From the NCBI RefSeq assembly GCF_030546755.1, contig NZ_JAUOPE010000005.1, forward strand, positions 94,411 through 158,410: 64,000 nt of DNA, in the 5' to 3' direction. This DNA is from Colwellia sp. 1_MG-2023 (GTDB lineage: Bacteria > Pseudomonadota > Gammaproteobacteria > Enterobacterales > Alteromonadaceae). Below the pieces are notes generated by a model. It worked only from the letters and a program-made list of their open reading frames with translations, did no database searches and had not been told where the DNA came from. The translations under genes were made by a program, and so were the position numbers. How positions within the stretch are numbered: position 1 is the first letter of the stretch; the number at the start of each line of letters is the position of its first letter. Below, piece after piece: positions 8,064 through 17,760 of the stretch.

Positions 8064-11000
8064 ATGCAACGACTGTTACGCCTGTGCCTGTGGCAGGTTA
8101 TATTTATCAGCATTAGTACAACCAGCCTTAATACATTCGCTTTTGAAGAAGGCGGTATTCGTATTCGCGGTCCTAAAAGTACGGACGCTTTTCCCTTTGA
8201 ACGCTACGGGCCAATTCGTTCATCTGATACTTTATGGAATATTGCCCTACAAGTTCGCCCTGATCCTACGTTAACTATTTATCAGGTTATGCAGGCGCTT
8301 TATCAAAAAAATCCTGCGGCTTTTAAAGATAATAATTTAAACCACTTAATTGATGGACACTATTTACAAATACCTTCTAAGTTAGAAATTGCCCAAATAA
8401 ACCCTTATACCGCTCGACAAAAGTCGGATCAAGACGATCAATCTTGGCAGTCAAAAGTTGTAGAAAAAGTTAAAACAACTAAACCACCTGAGCAGAGTGT
8501 TCAGAAAAAAGATTTAGAATTAGCAAAAACTGAAATCAACGACAAATTACAAACCTACGATAATTCTCAAAAAGAACGTTTAGAGAATATCCAAAATGAT
8601 GTATCTGATTCGATCGATGGTTTACAAGCCTTGTTAAAAGAAAATCAAGTGGTTGATAAGCAATTATCAAACTTTAATGAGCAATTAGAAGTTATTCAAC
8701 AAGAGTCTGCAAAAGAAGTAGATGAATTAAAAGAACAGCTATCAGCCATGCAAGCCTTGCTAATGAAGCAAGAGGAAAGAGCAGCGGCACGTGAACAAGA
8801 ATTATTGTTAGAGAAGCAACAAGCAGAATTAGAAAAAAACAATTTTATGACCAGTGCTTGGTTCCTGATTTTAATGGGAAGTATCCCCGCAGCTATTATC
8901 ATTGGCTCTGTCGTATTTTTCTTACGTCGTAAGAAGAAGCCTGAGCAAGAAGCACCAGTATTAGATAAAACGCCTGAACCTGAATCACAAGCTGAAGAAG
9001 TAAAAACTGCAGAGCCAAGTGAGAAAGAAGACACATTATCTTTAGACGATGAATTATCGTTAGATGACGAATTATCACTAGATGATGAATTATCGCTAGA
9101 TGACGAATTATCTATAGATTTGTCAGAAGATAATGATGGTGACGACTTATTAAGCGCAGATTTAGATGATTTAAGTGATGACCTGTTAGATGATGATGTA
9201 ATTCATTTGGACGATAGTTTAAATGATTTAGATGACTTAGGTGATTTAGACGATCTAGAAGAAATATCTTTAGATGATGAACCTGAAGAAGTTAGCGAAG
9301 CACTTGAAGGTGGTGAATTAGATCAAGGCGATTTAGATTCATTACTCTCAAATATAGACGATGAAGTGGGTGAAGAAGAACCTGAGATTGATATTCTTGA
9401 AGGCGGTGCCTTAGATCAAAGTGCATTAGATGATTTACTTCTTGATGTTAGTGATGAAGACGAAAGTCAGGATACTGATGATGTGCTCAATGTTGATAGT
9501 ATTATCGATGAAATCGAAGAGCCGCAACAAAATGAAACTAATGACAATGCCGAATTAAGCGATCCTGATGACATTGATGCGCTCATGGACTCAATGGCAA
9601 GTGCACCTGAAGCTGAAAATAATGACACTGAAAATGCTGCTGATGAAATCCCAGATAATGCCGAATTAACCGATCCTGATGACATTGATGCGCTCATGGA
9701 CTCAATGGCAGGTGCACCTGAAGCTGAAAATAATGACACTGAAAATGCTGCTGATGAAATCCCAGATAATGCTGAGTTAACCGATCCTGATGACATTGAT
9801 GCGCTTATGGATTCTATGGCAGGAGACTCTACGGCAAGTGCACCTGAAGCTGAAAATAATGACACTGAAAGTGCTATTGATGAAATCCCAGATAATGCCG
9901 AGTTAACCGATCCTGATGACATTGATGCGCTTATGGATTCAATGGCAGGGGACTCAATGGCAGGGGACTCTACGGCAAGTGCACCTGAAGCTGAAAATAA
10001 TGACACTGAAAATACTGCTGATGAAATCCCAGATAATGCCGAGTTGACCGATCCTGATGATATTGATGCGCTTATGGATTCTATGGCAGGAGACTCGATG
10101 GCAAGTCCTGCTGATGAAATACCAGACAATGCCGAGTTAACCGATCCTGATGACATTGATGCGCTTATGGATTCAATGGCAGGAGACTCTACGGCAGGTG
10201 CCGCTGAGCCTGAAAATAATGATACTGAAAGTGCTATTGATAAAATCCCAGACAATGCTGAGTTGACTGATCCTGATGACATTGATGCGCTTATGGATTC
10301 AATGGCAGGGGACTCGATGGCAAGTCCTGCTGATGAAATCCCAGACAATGTTGAGTTGACCGATCCTGATGATATTGATGCGCTGATGGATTCGATGGCA
10401 GGGGACTCGATGACAGCGGACTCGATGGCAAGTCCTGCTGATGAAATACCAGACAATGCCGAGTTAACCGATCCTGATGACATTGATGCGCTTATGGATT
10501 CTATGGCAGGGGACTCTGCCCCAACAGCTAAAAAGTCAACTTCAGCAACACCTTCTAACGAAGCAGAAATAAATGAAGAAAATGACAATAACCCGGAAGT
10601 AGATAATAAAAATCACGAGCAAATAGAGAATTTTTCTGAAGAATATGTAGCGCCATTTTTGTCTGCTGATTTCAGTGATTTACTTTCGGCAGATGATTCG
10701 CTTGAAGAAAAGAAAGAGACTCAAGAAGAAAGCTTAACTGACGAAGACGATATTGATATAGATGCTTTACTTGCTGATGTAGCAAATGCTGATGTAGTAA
10801 GTAACGAAAATGACAATGATTCTTCAACTTTAGATATTGGTGATGAAATTGTTTCCGAAGAAACGGCTGATATTGATGAAGATCAATCAAAAATCGAAGA
10901 TGATATCCTCAATGACATATCGAGTGACTTTGACGAATCTACATTAACTGAACTGTTAAATGAAGATGATAATGAACAAACAACATCACAAGTTGAGCTT

Positions 11001-11600
11001 TCTCCGGACTTTACTGATAGCAACGTTTTAGCTGATTTATTGTCGGATGATGATAATGAAACTGACCGTGAAAAACCAACTGAAAAAACTGAAGCGACGG
11101 AAATCAACGATATTCAGGAGTTAGACAGTTTAGATTTTGATGAACTGCTTGCCAATATTGAAGAGGAAGCACCGGCTTCAACTGACGATGATTTTGACTT
11201 ATCAGATGATTTTGAAATAGGTGATAGCACTGAGAGTGAAGAATCAGATGACGTCATTGAAAAGCCTTCTGATGCTGTTGAAAAGCATCAAGATGATTTT
11301 ATTTCTGTCGATTCATTAATTTCTGATACATTGTCTGATTCATCTGAGCAAGAAGAACCTTACGAACAAACGAATATTGATGTTGGCTTGGGGGATTTTC
11401 CTGAATTTACCCGTGATGTTAATAAAATCGATGTTGACGAAGAAGATGATAATGGCGCCGCCGCAAAACTTGACTTAGCTAAGGTTTACATCGAAATTGG
11501 TGATAATGAAAATGCGGAAGTTATCTTACAAGATGTTGTGAAAATTGGTGATGCGGAACAACAATTTGAAGCACAACAATTACTTGATAATATTAACTAA
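8064..11600 (+). CDS. fimV: FimV-like polar inner-membrane protein with extended acidic repeats
   Basis: 1178 residues. A signal peptide (about 1-27) is followed by the FimV N-terminal/LysM-like peptidoglycan-binding region (SSDTLWNIALQVRPD at about 52-66, LIDGHYLQIPS). Then come a coiled coil (about 145-265), one membrane helix (about 271-293, AWFLILMGSIPAAIIIG, then RRKKK), a very acidic cytoplasmic region, and the C-terminal FimV domain LDLAKVYIEIGDNENAEVIL with a TPR-like helix pair. FimV homologues organise the cell pole, type IV pili and the HubP-type chromosome/chemotaxis anchor. The acidic part holds four LDDELS units and nine DDIDALMDSMA units. Placement before truA is the typical Alteromonadales/Vibrio location. 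The ribosome site is AGGAAACC. Confidence 0.92.
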   Translation: MQRLLRLCLWQVIFISISTTSLNTFAFEEGGIRIRGPKSTDAFPFERYGPIRSSDTLWNIALQVRPDPTLTIYQVMQALYQKNPAAFKDNNLNHLIDGHYLQIPSKLEIAQINPYTARQKSDQDDQSWQSKVVEKVKTTKPPEQSVQKKDLELAKTEINDKLQTYDNSQKERLENIQNDVSDSIDGLQALLKENQVVDKQLSNFNEQLEVIQQESAKEVDELKEQLSAMQALLMKQEERAAAREQELLLEKQQAELEKNNFMTSAWFLILMGSIPAAIIIGSVVFFLRRKKKPEQEAPVLDKTPEPESQAEEVKTAEPSEKEDTLSLDDELSLDDELSLDDELSLDDELSIDLSEDNDGDDLLSADLDDLSDDLLDDDVIHLDDSLNDLDDLGDLDDLEEISLDDEPEEVSEALEGGELDQGDLDSLLSNIDDEVGEEEPEIDILEGGALDQSALDDLLLDVSDEDESQDTDDVLNVDSIIDEIEEPQQNETNDNAELSDPDDIDALMDSMASAPEAENNDTENAADEIPDNAELTDPDDIDALMDSMAGAPEAENNDTENAADEIPDNAELTDPDDIDALMDSMAGDSTASAPEAENNDTESAIDEIPDNAELTDPDDIDALMDSMAGDSMAGDSTASAPEAENNDTENTADEIPDNAELTDPDDIDALMDSMAGDSMASPADEIPDNAELTDPDDIDALMDSMAGDSTAGAAEPENNDTESAIDKIPDNAELTDPDDIDALMDSMAGDSMASPADEIPDNVELTDPDDIDALMDSMAGDSMTADSMASPADEIPDNAELTDPDDIDALMDSMAGDSAPTAKKSTSATPSNEAEINEENDNNPEVDNKNHEQIENFSEEYVAPFLSADFSDLLSADDSLEEKKETQEESLTDEDDIDIDALLADVANADVVSNENDNDSSTLDIGDEIVSEETADIDEDQSKIEDDILNDISSDFDESTLTELLNEDDNEQTTSQVELSPDFTDSNVLADLLSDDDNETDREKPTEKTEATEINDIQELDSLDFDELLANIEEEAPASTDDDFDLSDDFEIGDSTESEESDDVIEKPSDAVEKHQDDFISVDSLISDTLSDSSEQEEPYEQTNIDVGLGDFPEFTRDVNKIDVDEEDDNGAAAKLDLAKVYIEIGDNENAEVILQDVVKIGDAEQQFEAQQLLDNIN
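9042..9113 (+). repeat. Four tandem 18-bp units coding LDDELS in fimV
   Basis: Four consecutive 18-bp units encode LDDELS just after the membrane helix. Units differ only at synonymous positions. They lie in frame, so copy changes keep the protein open. Confidence 0.85.
9546..10517 (+). repeat. Nine imperfect in-frame repeats in the acidic region of fimV
   Basis: Nine copies of a unit starting NAELTDPDDIDALMDSMAG, separated by linkers of two kinds: APEAENNDTENAADEIPD and the short DSMASPADEIPD. Unit length varies from about 31 to 47 codons, and all changes are multiples of three. DNA identity between copies is very high, suggesting recent expansion and shuffling by recombination or slippage. 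On the minus strand the same repeats create a long open frame that is not a gene. Confidence 0.92.
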
Positions 11601-11624
11601 ATTCATCAAAACATTTAATTAATG

Positions 11625-11648
11625 AGCAGCTGATAAAGCTGCTTTTTT
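11625..11648 (+). terminator. Intrinsic terminator after fimV
   Basis: AGCAGC (11625-11630) pairs with GCTGCT (11638-11643) and is followed by six T residues, 25 bp after the fimV stop. Confidence 0.85.
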
Positions 11649-11830
11649 GTGCGTGTTGATTAATATTTGATTTGGGAGTCTTTTTAACGGTTGCTTAGCT
11701 TAGGAAAGAAATTACTTTTACACTAGGCTCTCTTTGGGTAATTGAATCGATAAAAACTACTCAATAGCGACTCGCCAAAGTGTTAGAAATAGTAGATAAT
11801 GCGCGAAAATTAACACGGGTTTAGAAAGTT

Positions 11831-12613
11831 ATGCGCTATGCCTTAGGCATTGAATACGACGGAAGTAAATATTGCGGTTGGCAACGACAAAAGTCGGTTG
11901 TCAGTGTTCAGCAAACGTTAGAGACTGCGTTGTCTAAAATTGCCAATGAACCGATTGAAGTGGTTTGCGCAGGACGAACAGATACCGGGGTAAACGCCAC
12001 TAATCAAGTGGTGCATTTTGATACGAACAACAAGCGTAAAGATGTGGCATGGACATTAGGTGTCAATACTCATCTTCCGCAGGATGTTGCGGTTTCTTGG
12101 GTACATGAGGTTAGTGAAGAGTTTCATGCACGATTTAGTGCCACTGCGAGACGATATCGATATATTATTTATAATAAAAGACTCCGTTCTGCCATTCTCA
12201 GCCATGGCTTAAGTTTTTGTCATTATCCATTAGATGAAAAATTGATGCATAAAGCCGCGCAATATTTGGTGGGGGAGCATGATTTTACTTCTTTTAGAAC
12301 CGTACATTGCCAATCTCATTCTCCCGTTAGAACATTATCCCACTGTAATGTCAGTAGAAAAGGTGATTATTTAATTCTTGATGTAAAAGGGAATGCTTTT
12401 CTTCATCACATGATTCGAAATATTGCTGGCAGTTTGATGAGAGTGGGGCAAGGAAAAGAAACCGTTGAGTGGATAAATGAAGTGCTAGCAGCTAAAAATC
12501 GTTGTGTTGCTGGCATGACAGCCGCTGCAGAAGGTTTGTATTTTGTTGATGTAGATTATCCTACCAAATTTAATATTCCTAAGCGTCAATTAGGTCCTTT
12601 ATTTTTAGAATAG
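11831..12613 (+). CDS. truA: tRNA pseudouridine(38-40) synthase
   Basis: Converts uridines 38, 39 and 40 in the anticodon arm of many tRNAs to pseudouridine. 260 residues; catalytic Asp51 in the invariant [17 protein letters not shown], start [20 protein letters not shown], and the family motifs [16 protein letters not shown] and [17 protein letters not shown]. Standard length. It lies in the conserved fimV-truA-accD-folC order. Confidence 0.97.
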   Translation: MRYALGIEYDGSKYCGWQRQKSVVSVQQTLETALSKIANEPIEVVCAGRTDTGVNATNQVVHFDTNNKRKDVAWTLGVNTHLPQDVAVSWVHEVSEEFHARFSATARRYRYIIYNKRLRSAILSHGLSFCHYPLDEKLMHKAAQYLVGEHDFTSFRTVHCQSHSPVRTLSHCNVSRKGDYLILDVKGNAFLHHMIRNIAGSLMRVGQGKETVEWINEVLAAKNRCVAGMTAAAEGLYFVDVDYPTKFNIPKRQLGPLFLE

Positions 12614-12623
12614 TAAGAAAACA

Positions 12624-12640
12624 GACAAAACAGACCAGTT
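12624..12640. promoter_or_regulatory. FadR-like site before accD
   Basis: Read on the minus strand this 17-mer begins AACTGGTCTG and continues to GTC, matching the conserved half and spacing of the FadR consensus. The stretch CAGACCAGTTT is shared exactly with the site before fabB. It begins 10 bp after the truA stop, about 130 bp before accD. Confidence 0.4.
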
Positions 12641-12710
12641 TTTTGTATTCAAAATACCGTAAAATATGCTCTAATTAGTGGTTATATTTAGGTATTATTA
12701 AAATTTTAAT

Positions 12711-12745
12711 ATTTAATGGCTTAGAAAGAGCCATTAAATAATTTT
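12711..12745 (+). terminator. Perfect 11-bp hairpin with T run in the accD leader
   Basis: ATTTAATGGCT (12711-12721) pairs perfectly with AGCCATTAAAT (12729-12739) across a 7-nt loop, followed by AATTTT. It ends about 23 bp before the accD start codon. It could terminate truA transcription or act as an attenuator or structured leader for accD; the sequence alone does not decide. Confidence 0.55.
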
Positions 12746-12767
12746 CGTGCATAGGCAAAGTTAAATT

Positions 12768-13625
12768 ATGAGCTGGATTGAAAAGATTCTCCCGAAAGCA
12801 AAATCTACCCAAAAGCGTAATATTCCTGAAGGGGTATGGAGTAAGTGTAACTCGTGTAACGCGGTTTTATATAAGGTTGAACTTGAGCGCCAAATGTCGG
12901 TTTGTCCTAAATGTGATCATCATATGAGAATCAGTGGACGTAAGCGCATCGAAGGCTTTTTAGATTTAGGAGAGCGCATCGAATTAGGAGAAGAATTAGA
13001 AGCGCAAGATATTCTTAAATTTAAAGATTCAAAACGTTATAAAGACCGTCTGTCAGCAGCGCAAAAAAGCACAGGTGAAAAAGATGCTTTAGTGGTGATG
13101 AAAGGTGAATTACACGGCATGCCTGTAGTCGCTGCAGCATTTGAATTTTCATTTTTAGGTGGTTCAATGGCTTCAGTTGTTGGCGCTAGATTTGTGAAAG
13201 GTGTCGAATATTGTCTTGAACATAACCTGCCGTTTGTTTGCTTCTCAGCCAGTGGCGGTGCTCGTATGCAAGAAGCATTATTTTCATTAATGCAAATGGC
13301 TAAAACCAGTGCAGCTTTAGCTAAAATGAGCGAAAAAGGCTTACCTTATATTTCAGTACTTACCGATCCAACCATGGGTGGTGTTTCTGCCAGTTTAGCT
13401 ATGCTTGGTGATGTTAACGTTGCTGAGCCTAAAGCATTAATTGGTTTTGCTGGCCCTCGAGTCATTGAGCAAACGGTACGAGAAAAATTGCCTGAAGGCT
13501 TTCAACGTAGTGAATTTTTATTAGAAAAAGGTGCAATCGACATGATAGTTGATCGCCGTGAAATGCGTGATACCTTAGCGCGTTTATTAGCTAAATTTAC
13601 TGGATACGATTTAAAAGTTAGTTAA
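12768..13625 (+). CDS. accD: Acetyl-CoA carboxylase carboxyltransferase beta subunit
   Basis: Forms the carboxyltransferase with AccA and makes malonyl-CoA for fatty acid synthesis. 285 residues; the N-terminal zinc ribbon has Cys27-x2-Cys30 and Cys46-x2-Cys49 (CNSC, CPKC), then a crotonase-type core with [19 protein letters not shown] and [16 protein letters not shown], the acyl-CoA binding and oxyanion loops. Standard length. It is followed 38 bp later by folC. A hairpin and a FadR-like site precede it. Confidence 0.97.
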   Translation: MSWIEKILPKAKSTQKRNIPEGVWSKCNSCNAVLYKVELERQMSVCPKCDHHMRISGRKRIEGFLDLGERIELGEELEAQDILKFKDSKRYKDRLSAAQKSTGEKDALVVMKGELHGMPVVAAAFEFSFLGGSMASVVGARFVKGVEYCLEHNLPFVCFSASGGARMQEALFSLMQMAKTSAALAKMSEKGLPYISVLTDPTMGGVSASLAMLGDVNVAEPKALIGFAGPRVIEQTVREKLPEGFQRSEFLLEKGAIDMIVDRREMRDTLARLLAKFTGYDLKVS

Positions 13626-13663
13626 TTGTTTTATAAAAAACACTAATTAAATCCAATACCTTT

Positions 13664-14926
13664 ATGAAAAAAACACATCAAAGCCACTCAAGTCGAAATC
13701 TCGATGAGTGGCTTTCTTATTTAGAAAATATCCACAGTACTGAAATTGATATGGGCTTAGAGCGCATATCAAAGGTTGCTCAAAAATTAGCTATTAACTT
13801 TGAATTTACCCAAGTCATAACCGTTGCCGGAACCAATGGTAAAGGCACTACTTGTGCTTTTCTTGAAAATACTTTATTAGCTGAGCAACATTCGGTCGCT
13901 GTATATTCATCCCCCCATATTGAAAAGTTCAACGAACGCTTACGCATCAATAAACAGGATGTAGATGATACAGCCTTTATCCTCGCCTTTGAGCACATAG
14001 AGCAAACTCGCGGTGATATATCATTAACCTATTATGAATATACAACCTTAGCCGCTTTACTCATTATGATGGCTGAAAAGCCTAATTACGCCATTTTAGA
14101 AGTTGGTTTAGGTGGTCGACTAGACGCCACTAACATTATTGATGCAGACATTGCTGTGATCACCACGGTTGATTTAGATCATCAAGCCTTTCTTGGTGAT
14201 AATAGAGAAAGCATTGGTTTTGAAAAAGCTGGCATTATGCGAGAAGGGCAACGTGTAGTCATCGGTGATAAACTACCGCCTAAATCTGTTTTAACACACG
14301 CTCAACAACTTAACACCCAAGTTTATCTCCGCGGTGTAGATTTTAACGTTGATTTATTAAATTTTGAAAATCGCTGGTGTTGGCAAAGTCAAAATAATAC
14401 CTTTAATAATTTACCACAACCTTCTATTCCTAGAGATAATATAGCCACCGCAATTATGGTCCTCGAATTACTTGGGGTTACGCTTGATGAAAAAAAACTG
14501 GTGTCTCTAATTGCTTCGACTAAAGTTGCTGGTCGTACAGAGCGGATAGCTGGCCATTGTAAAATTATGTTAGATGTCGGCCATAATCCATTGGCTGCTC
14601 GTTACTTAGTCGAACAGATTGCTTTATTGTCAGCAACTAAAGTACATGCTGTAGTTGCTATGTTGGCAGATAAAGATATTTTAAATACGTTAACCCCTTT
14701 AATATATTCGGTAGATTGTTGGTATTTGGCAAGTCTAGATGTACCTAGAGGCGCAAACGCTGCACAACTCGAATGTCACCTGTCAAATAACGCGAATCAA
14801 CTATTAACTTTTGACAATGTCATTGATGCCTATAAAATGGCTCTTTCACAAGCTAAAGAAAGTGATTTAATCCTTGTTTTTGGATCATTTTTTACCGTTG
14901 CTCAAGTTAAAAGCTTTATAAAATAG
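13664..14926 (+). CDS. folC: Bifunctional dihydrofolate synthase/folylpolyglutamate synthase
   Basis: Adds glutamate to dihydropteroate and to folates (Mur ligase family). 420 residues; P-loop TVAGTNGKGTTCAFLE (about 46-61), SSPHIEKFNERLRI, EVGLGGRLDATNII with the Mg-binding residues, and VDLDHQAFLGDNRESIGFEKAGI, all FolC signatures. The C-terminal domain carries LDVGHNPLAARYL. It lies between accD and dedD as in E. coli; dedD starts 8 bp after the stop. Confidence 0.96.
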   Translation: MKKTHQSHSSRNLDEWLSYLENIHSTEIDMGLERISKVAQKLAINFEFTQVITVAGTNGKGTTCAFLENTLLAEQHSVAVYSSPHIEKFNERLRINKQDVDDTAFILAFEHIEQTRGDISLTYYEYTTLAALLIMMAEKPNYAILEVGLGGRLDATNIIDADIAVITTVDLDHQAFLGDNRESIGFEKAGIMREGQRVVIGDKLPPKSVLTHAQQLNTQVYLRGVDFNVDLLNFENRWCWQSQNNTFNNLPQPSIPRDNIATAIMVLELLGVTLDEKKLVSLIASTKVAGRTERIAGHCKIMLDVGHNPLAARYLVEQIALLSATKVHAVVAMLADKDILNTLTPLIYSVDCWYLASLDVPRGANAAQLECHLSNNANQLLTFDNVIDAYKMALSQAKESDLILVFGSFFTVAQVKSFIK

Positions 14927-14934
14927 GAGTTATC

Positions 14935-15567
14935 TTGTCTACACCTTTTCAAAATAGATTAGTCGGTACTATGATAGTTGCAGCCGTTGCGATTATTTTT
15001 TTACCTGATGTGCTTGATGGCGATAAAAAAACTTATCAAGAAGAATTTGATAAAATACCAACCGCACCGAAAGTAGACTTTAAACCACAAAATCAATCAT
15101 TTCCTGATGACAAATTAGCCGTTTTACCAAAAGAAGAAATAAGTGAAGAAATAGCACTTGATGACGAAGTTGAAGAAAAAGAAAACCAAACGATAGCTAA
15201 TGATAATGCTATGCCAAAGAATGAGGCATTCAACGATGAAAAATCTTTAGCGAGTGTTAAAAGCGATGATGTGAAGCCACAAGCTGTAGTAACAAAAAAT
15301 ATGCCCGAGAAAGCTGTTGCTCAACAAGCATGGGCAATACAACTTGGTAGCTTTAAGCATAAGAAAAATGTTAATGAACTGGTGAAAAAGCTTGAATCGG
15401 CTGGCTATACGGTTTTTACAAGACCGATTAAAACCAAAAATGGTACTTTAACGAAAGTGTTTGTTGGGCCAGAATTAATTAAAAGCAGTCTTGAGAAAAA
15501 AATCCCTGCATTGAAGACCTTAACTAATGTGCAAGGAAAAGTTGCCCGATTTACGCCAACTAGATGA
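14935..15567 (+). CDS. dedD: SPOR domain protein, DedD type
   Basis: 210 residues: an N-terminal membrane anchor (about 9-26, LVGTMIVAAVAIIFLPDVL), a charged disordered linker, and a C-terminal SPOR domain (about 130-208, WAIQLGSFKHKKNVNELVKKL, TKVFVGPELIKSSLEKKI). SPOR domains bind denuded septal peptidoglycan, and DedD helps constriction in E. coli. The start is TTG with AGGAG five bases upstream, overlapping the end of folC, which indicates translational coupling. Gene order folC-dedD-cvpA-purF supports the assignment. Confidence 0.9.
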   Translation: MSTPFQNRLVGTMIVAAVAIIFLPDVLDGDKKTYQEEFDKIPTAPKVDFKPQNQSFPDDKLAVLPKEEISEEIALDDEVEEKENQTIANDNAMPKNEAFNDEKSLASVKSDDVKPQAVVTKNMPEKAVAQQAWAIQLGSFKHKKNVNELVKKLESAGYTVFTRPIKTKNGTLTKVFVGPELIKSSLEKKIPALKTLTNVQGKVARFTPTR

Positions 15568-15651
15568 TAAAAATATTAGCTAAATTGCTCGTGGTTCTGT
15601 TAGAATGCGCGCCACTATTTATTAGTTAATTTAATTGAGAACTCTCGATTT

Positions 15652-16140
15652 ATGGTTTGGATAGACTATGCCATTTTGGCTGTCATAGGTATTTCCACGT
15701 TAATTAGTTTAGTTCGTGGCTTTGTTAAAGAAGCTGTGTCGCTAATTATCTGGATCAGTGCCTTTTTTATCGCGAGTACTTTCTATGCCAAACTTGCCAC
15801 CTTATTAACGAATATTTCTGATCCTTTTCTGCGTAATGGCGCAGCAATTACTATTCTCTTTATAACAACCTTAATTTTAGGGGCCTTAGTTAATTACGTT
15901 ATTGCTCAACTGGTAACAAAAACAGGTCTTTCAGGTACAGATAGAGTCTTAGGGATTGTCTTTGGTGCCCTTAGAGGAGCATTGATTGTAAGTGCAGTGC
16001 TTTTCTTTATGGATGCATTTACCCCCTCAGCATCAAGTGACTGGTGGCAAAGTTCTCAATTGATCCCAGAATTCAAATTAATAATTGAATGGTTTTTTGA
16101 ATATCTCAAACAATCATCCAGTTTTCTAAAACAAGCTTAG
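15652..16140 (+). CDS. cvpA: CvpA family membrane protein
   Basis: 162 residues with four predicted membrane helices (about 3-21, 26-47, 63-86, 100-122) and the family segment [23 protein letters not shown]. Named for colicin V production; its precise role in envelope homeostasis is unsettled. It precedes purF by 19 bp, the conserved cvpA-purF unit. I see no clear PurR box upstream, in contrast to E. coli. Confidence 0.93.
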   Translation: MVWIDYAILAVIGISTLISLVRGFVKEAVSLIIWISAFFIASTFYAKLATLLTNISDPFLRNGAAITILFITTLILGALVNYVIAQLVTKTGLSGTDRVLGIVFGALRGALIVSAVLFFMDAFTPSASSDWWQSSQLIPEFKLIIEWFFEYLKQSSSFLKQA

Positions 16141-16159
16141 TTCGGCGGAGAAAAACAGC

Positions 16160-17677
16160 ATGTGTGGTATAGTTGGTATTGTTGGTAATACACCAGTAAG
16201 TCAATATTTATATGACGGTTTAACAGTTCTACAGCACCGCGGTCAGGATGCTGCAGGGATTGTAACGATTCAAAATAACACCTTTCGCCTGAGAAAAGGC
16301 AATGGTTTAGTAAAAGACGTTTTTCATACGCGTCATATGCTGCGATTACAAGGTAATATTGGTATCGGACATATCCGTTATCCAACTGCGGGAACTTCTA
16401 GTTCTTCAGAAGCGCAGCCTTTTTACGCTAATTCACCGTTCGGTATTTCCTTAGCGCACAATGGTAATTTAACCAACGCTGAAGAATTAAAAGAATGGCT
16501 ATACAAAGAAGCTTGTCGTCATGTAAATACTACTTCTGATTCTGAATTATTACTCAATATTTTAGGTCACGAATTACAAAATATCGGTAACTTTACTTTA
16601 ACACCGGACGATATTTTTACTGCTATTGCTAATGTTCATAAACGTGTTCGTGGTGCATATGCAACAGTAGCGTTAGTGATTGGCAATGGCATGGTTGCTT
16701 TTCGAGATCCTAACGGTATTCGCCCTCTTGTTTTTGGTAAAAGAGAAAGCGAAAAAGGTACCGAGTATATGGTTGCTTCTGAAACAGTCGCATTAGATGC
16801 CTGTGATTTTGAGTTTATCCGTGATGTTGCCCCCGGAGAAGCTATATACATTACTGAAGATGGACAGTTTTTCAGCAAGCAATGTGCAGAAAACCCAACC
16901 TTCAGTCCTTGTATTTTTGAGTATGTTTATTTTGCGCGCCCTGATTCAACCATGGATAAAATTTCTGTATACGCGTCACGCGTTGAAATGGGGAAAAAGC
17001 TAGGTGCAAAAATAAAGCAAGAATGGGCTGATGAAGATATCGATGTTGTTATTCCAATTCCTGAAACATCATGTGATACGGCCTTGCAGATTGCGCAAAC
17101 ATTAGATTTACCTTACCGACAAGGTTTTGTAAAAAACCGCTATATTGGCAGAACTTTTATTATGCCAGGTCAAGAACAACGTAAAAAATCTGTTCGTCAA
17201 AAGTTGAATGCGATCAGTGCCGAATTTGCGGGTAAAAATGTATTGTTAGTGGATGACTCTATTGTGCGTGGCACAACCTCTGAGCAGATTATTGACATGG
17301 CGAGAGCATCGGGCGCTAAAAAAGTTTATTTTGCTTCAGCGGCACCAGAAATTCGTTTTCCAAATGTATATGGCATCGATATGCCTAGTGCAACGGAATT
17401 AATTGCTCATGGTCGTGAGTTAGATGATATTTGTGATTTAATTGGTGCTGATAAACTAATTTTCCAAACGATCGACGATTTAGTCAGTGCAGTTTCGGTG
17501 GCTAACCCTGATATTAAAGCCTTTGAAACATCCGTTTTTAATGGCCAGTATGTCACACAAGATATCGATCAAGGTTATTTAGAACGATTAGATGCACTGC
17601 GAAATAACGAAACAAAAGAAAACTCAGATAAAAATGCCGATTCTATTATCGATATGCATAATGAAGGTGCTGAATAA
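16160..17677 (+). CDS. purF: Amidophosphoribosyltransferase
   Basis: First committed step of purine synthesis: PRPP plus glutamine gives phosphoribosylamine. 505 residues. Cys2 becomes the N-terminal nucleophile of the class II glutamine amidotransferase domain ([27 protein letters not shown]). The C-terminal PRPP-binding domain carries [14 protein letters not shown] (about 364-377) and [10 protein letters not shown]. No iron-sulphur ligand insertion or propeptide, as in the E. coli-type enzyme. The ribosome site is GGCGGAG. A strong terminator follows. Confidence 0.97.
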   Translation: MCGIVGIVGNTPVSQYLYDGLTVLQHRGQDAAGIVTIQNNTFRLRKGNGLVKDVFHTRHMLRLQGNIGIGHIRYPTAGTSSSSEAQPFYANSPFGISLAHNGNLTNAEELKEWLYKEACRHVNTTSDSELLLNILGHELQNIGNFTLTPDDIFTAIANVHKRVRGAYATVALVIGNGMVAFRDPNGIRPLVFGKRESEKGTEYMVASETVALDACDFEFIRDVAPGEAIYITEDGQFFSKQCAENPTFSPCIFEYVYFARPDSTMDKISVYASRVEMGKKLGAKIKQEWADEDIDVVIPIPETSCDTALQIAQTLDLPYRQGFVKNRYIGRTFIMPGQEQRKKSVRQKLNAISAEFAGKNVLLVDDSIVRGTTSEQIIDMARASGAKKVYFASAAPEIRFPNVYGIDMPSATELIAHGRELDDICDLIGADKLIFQTIDDLVSAVSVANPDIKAFETSVFNGQYVTQDIDQGYLERLDALRNNETKENSDKNADSIIDMHNEGAE

Positions 17678-17703
17678 ATACCTTTTATTGAAATTAGCTC
17701 ATT

Positions 17704-17730
17704 AAAAAAGGCACCTTAGGTGCCTTTTTT
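17704..17730. terminator. Bidirectional terminator between purF and the Yip1 gene
   Basis: GGCACC-TTA-GGTGCC (17710-17724) is flanked by an A run on the left and a T run on the right, so it can stop purF on the plus strand and the Yip1 gene on the minus strand. Confidence 0.9.
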
Positions 17731-17760
17731 GTGATAACTCATTAAGTTTGGCTTATACGG

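Noticed and set aside
9546-10517. CRISPR-like periodic repeats
   Set aside because: Units vary in length by multiples of three, encode a continuous acidic protein and have no unique spacers or cas genes.
9467-10588. 373-codon minus-strand open frame rich in Ser, Ile and Glu
   Set aside because: It is the mirror of the fimV repeats; its repetitive composition follows from the coding repeats on the plus strand.
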